A DNA stretch of 15,432 nucleotides from BTQM01 sp036985875 (lineage in GTDB: Bacteria; Patescibacteriota; Minisyncoccia; Phycocordibacterales; UBA1539). Below the pieces are notes generated by a model that worked only from the letters and a program-made list of their open reading frames with translations, did not search any database and was not told the origin of the DNA. Shown here piece after piece: positions 14,842 to 15,432 of this stretch. Numbering within the stretch: position 1 is the stretch's first letter; the number at the start of each line of letters is the position of its first letter. The stretch is taken from the NCBI GenBank assembly GCA_036985875.1, contig BTQM01000017.1:1-15432 (forward strand), written 5' to 3'. Position numbers and translations under genes: made by a program.

Positions 14842-15114
14842 TTATTTAATATTAAATAACTTTTTATATCCCGTAGGAGTTTCTTTAAAGCAAGCGTATT
14901 CCACTATATCTCCCCCGAATGTTTGTCCTGTACTTACTACTTCATATACAGGTTTATATTCTCTAATTTCTCCACCCTGAAAGGAACAAGAAATTTTACT
15001 CCCAAAAACTGCCCAGATCATAAAAACCAATATGGCAATACCGACCACTGCTTCAATACTTATTGAAAGTTTTTTCTGACCAAAACTAACTTGAAAAGTT
15101 TTTTTATTATCCAT
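14842..15114 (-). CDS. Small single-pass membrane protein of unknown function
   Basis: I do not recognise this protein. Its 90 residues comprise a 20-residue basic N-terminus (MDNKKTFQVSFGQKK), one TM segment (about residues 22-39, VVGIAILVFMIWAVF) and a C-terminal domain of about 50 residues with two cysteines (ISCSF and EYACF) that could pair outside the cell. It does not look like a DNA-binding antitoxin. It is AT-rich and followed after 18 nt by the possible MazF/PemK-fold gene, suggesting a two-gene operon. Its promoter region holds a perfect palindrome. A TAGAAT box lies 6 nt from the ATG, so a leaderless transcript is also possible. Confidence 0.65.
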   Translation of the reverse strand: MDNKKTFQVSFGQKKLSISIEAVVGIAILVFMIWAVFGSKISCSFQGGEIREYKPVYEVVSTGQTFGGDIVEYACFKETPTGYKKLFNIK

Positions 15115-15128
15115 AATTTTATTCTATC

Positions 15129-15164
15129 GCAACTCACTATACTTATATAGTGAGTTGCCTACAA
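15129..15164 (-). promoter_or_regulatory. Promoter overlapped by a perfect 13-bp palindrome (candidate operator)
   Basis: On the minus strand TTGTAG (15159-15164), a 17-bp spacer and TATAGT (15136-15141) form a promoter with a start near 15129. A perfect inverted repeat, GCAACTCACTATA (15129-15141) with TATAGTGAGTTGC (15146-15158) around CTTA, covers the whole spacer and the -10 box. This placement is what a repressor operator would have. As RNA it has no T-tract after it. Confidence 0.6.
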
Positions 15165-15198
15165 CGCGTCTCGAGCGCAATAACTACGCTCAAAGTGG

Positions 15199-15212
15199 CT
15201 GCCGGACTTGGA
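15199..15212 (-). repeat. 14-nt direct copy of the tRNA-Gln 3' end
   Basis: CTGCCGGACTTGGA here is identical to 15375-15388, which on the minus strand is the discriminator base, the acceptor 3' strand and part of the T-stem of the adjacent tRNA. Copies of tRNA 3' ends are typical of integration (att) sites or of repeat-mediated duplication; no integrase gene is in the window. Confidence 0.6.
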
Positions 15213-15320
15213 ATACTCACTGCTCGCTCGTGCCTCGCTGCGCTTTCAAACCCCTCGGTTTGAATAATTCCGCTCTTCACCCCGCCTAGGGCGGGGCAGG
15301 CGGGAAACACCCAGTTTCCC
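15210..15320. repeat. Cluster of hairpins including GC-rich palindromic repeat copy 3
   Basis: Successive perfect hairpins occupy this stretch: TTCAAACC-CCTC-GGTTTGAA (15245-15264), enclosed by GGAAT/ATTCC (15210-15214 and 15267-15271); CCCCGCC-TAG-GGCGGGG (15280-15296), directly followed by CAGGCGGG (15297-15304); and GGGAAAC-ACCCA-GTTTCCC (15302-15320). There is no credible coding sequence. The CAGGCGGG block is shared with 9033-9040 and 10397-10403. Confidence 0.6.
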
Positions 15321-15333
15321 CGACCCCCTTCGT

Positions 15334-15395
15334 GTTCGAGTCCAAGTCCGTCAGTTCTCCGCTGACGCTCCGAACTGCCGGACTTGGACTCGAAC
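15334..15395. repeat. 24-bp inverted repeat that includes the tRNA-Gln 3' end
   Basis: The arms 15334-15357 and 15372-15395 are complementary at 23 of 24 positions (one A/C difference at 15378) around a 14-nt centre. The right arm covers the T-loop, most of the T-stem, the acceptor 3' strand and the discriminator base of the tRNA; the left arm is an antisense copy placed just downstream in the direction of tRNA transcription. Confidence 0.85.
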
Positions 15396-15432
15396 CAAGA
15401 TACCATGCTCCAGAGGCATGTGTCCTACCATT
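15375..15432 (-). tRNA. tRNA-Gln (anticodon CTG), 5' end beyond the window
   Basis: Read on the minus strand from the right edge: the D-loop AATGGTAGGACA, the anticodon stem CATGC/GCATG around the 7-nt loop CTCTGGA (T33 then anticodon CTG, reading CAG for Gln), a short variable region, the T-arm CTTGG-TTCGAGT-CCAAG, the acceptor 3' strand TCCGGCA and discriminator G at 15375. The expected 5' acceptor strand TGCCGGA, with U at position 1 as usual for tRNA-Gln, lies outside. CCA is not encoded, so a CCA-adding enzyme is required. Confidence 0.88.

Noticed and set aside
15129..15395. Hairpin-rich stretch considered as a CRISPR array
   Set aside because: The hairpins differ in sequence, and there are no regularly spaced direct repeats and no cas genes.
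15143..15406. An 87-codon minus-strand open frame overlapping the tRNA and the hairpin cluster
   Set aside because: It reads through the tRNA T-arm and palindromic repeats; such frames next to tRNAs are a common source of spurious proteins.

Overview
The window reads like a chromosomal segment of a small-genome bacterium, most likely a Patescibacteria/CPR lineage of the Parcubacteria type. This placement is inferred from the gene mix and was not tested. The clues are a stand-alone RRM RNA-binding protein, a Pif1/RecD2-like helicase with a C-terminal HTH, a DEAD-box helicase with a basic N-terminal tail, a histidine kinase with an N-terminal 7TM block, small orphan exported proteins, and GC-rich palindromic repeats sharing the core CAGGCGGG. 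Genes end normally in TAA, TAG or TGA, so UGA is not recoded. Composition is patchy: about 28-43% G+C in the sampled blocks of positions 1-900 and roughly 20-43% at 14350-15115, against 50-63% in much of the middle.

Layout. 1-2913: the 3' end of an acyl-homoserine-lactone-synthase-like acyltransferase and its terminator, then a large membrane histidine kinase convergent with a REC-only response regulator. 3130-4763: a Cys/Met-metabolism PLP enzyme convergent with an RRM protein across a bidirectional terminator. 5065-6290: two single-gene units for exported proteins, one coiled-coil-like and one proline-rich, each with a strong Shine-Dalgarno (SD) sequence and its own terminator. 6313-8736 (minus): a Pif1-like helicase and a class I methyltransferase, each with a promoter so close to the ATG that leaderless mRNA is expected. 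8737-9884: a divergent control region (two near-consensus promoters flanking a 13-bp inverted repeat), a 171-bp inverted-repeat element in the leader, and a third exported, cysteine-containing protein. 9916-11543: a DEAD-box RNA helicase behind a leader of about 290 nt. 11588-14265 (minus): typA/bipA and an rlmB-type rRNA methyltransferase. 14353-15164 (minus): an AT-rich two-gene unit (one-TM small protein, then a possible MazF/PemK-fold protein) whose promoter is overlapped by a perfect 13-bp palindrome. 15199-15432: a hairpin-rich stretch downstream of a partial tRNA-Gln(CTG), including an almost perfect inverted copy of the tRNA 3' end.

Functionally, translation and RNA genes dominate: typA, rlmB, the DEAD-box helicase, the RRM protein and the tRNA. 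They are mixed with signalling genes (kinase, regulator, acyltransferase) and three unrecognised exported proteins. Only the exported genes carry clear SD sequences. The most noteworthy non-coding signals are the structured leader/MITE-like element at 8891-9061, the self-complementary tRNA trailer at 15334-15395, the promoter palindrome at 15129-15158, and the composition break inside the kinase near 900-960.
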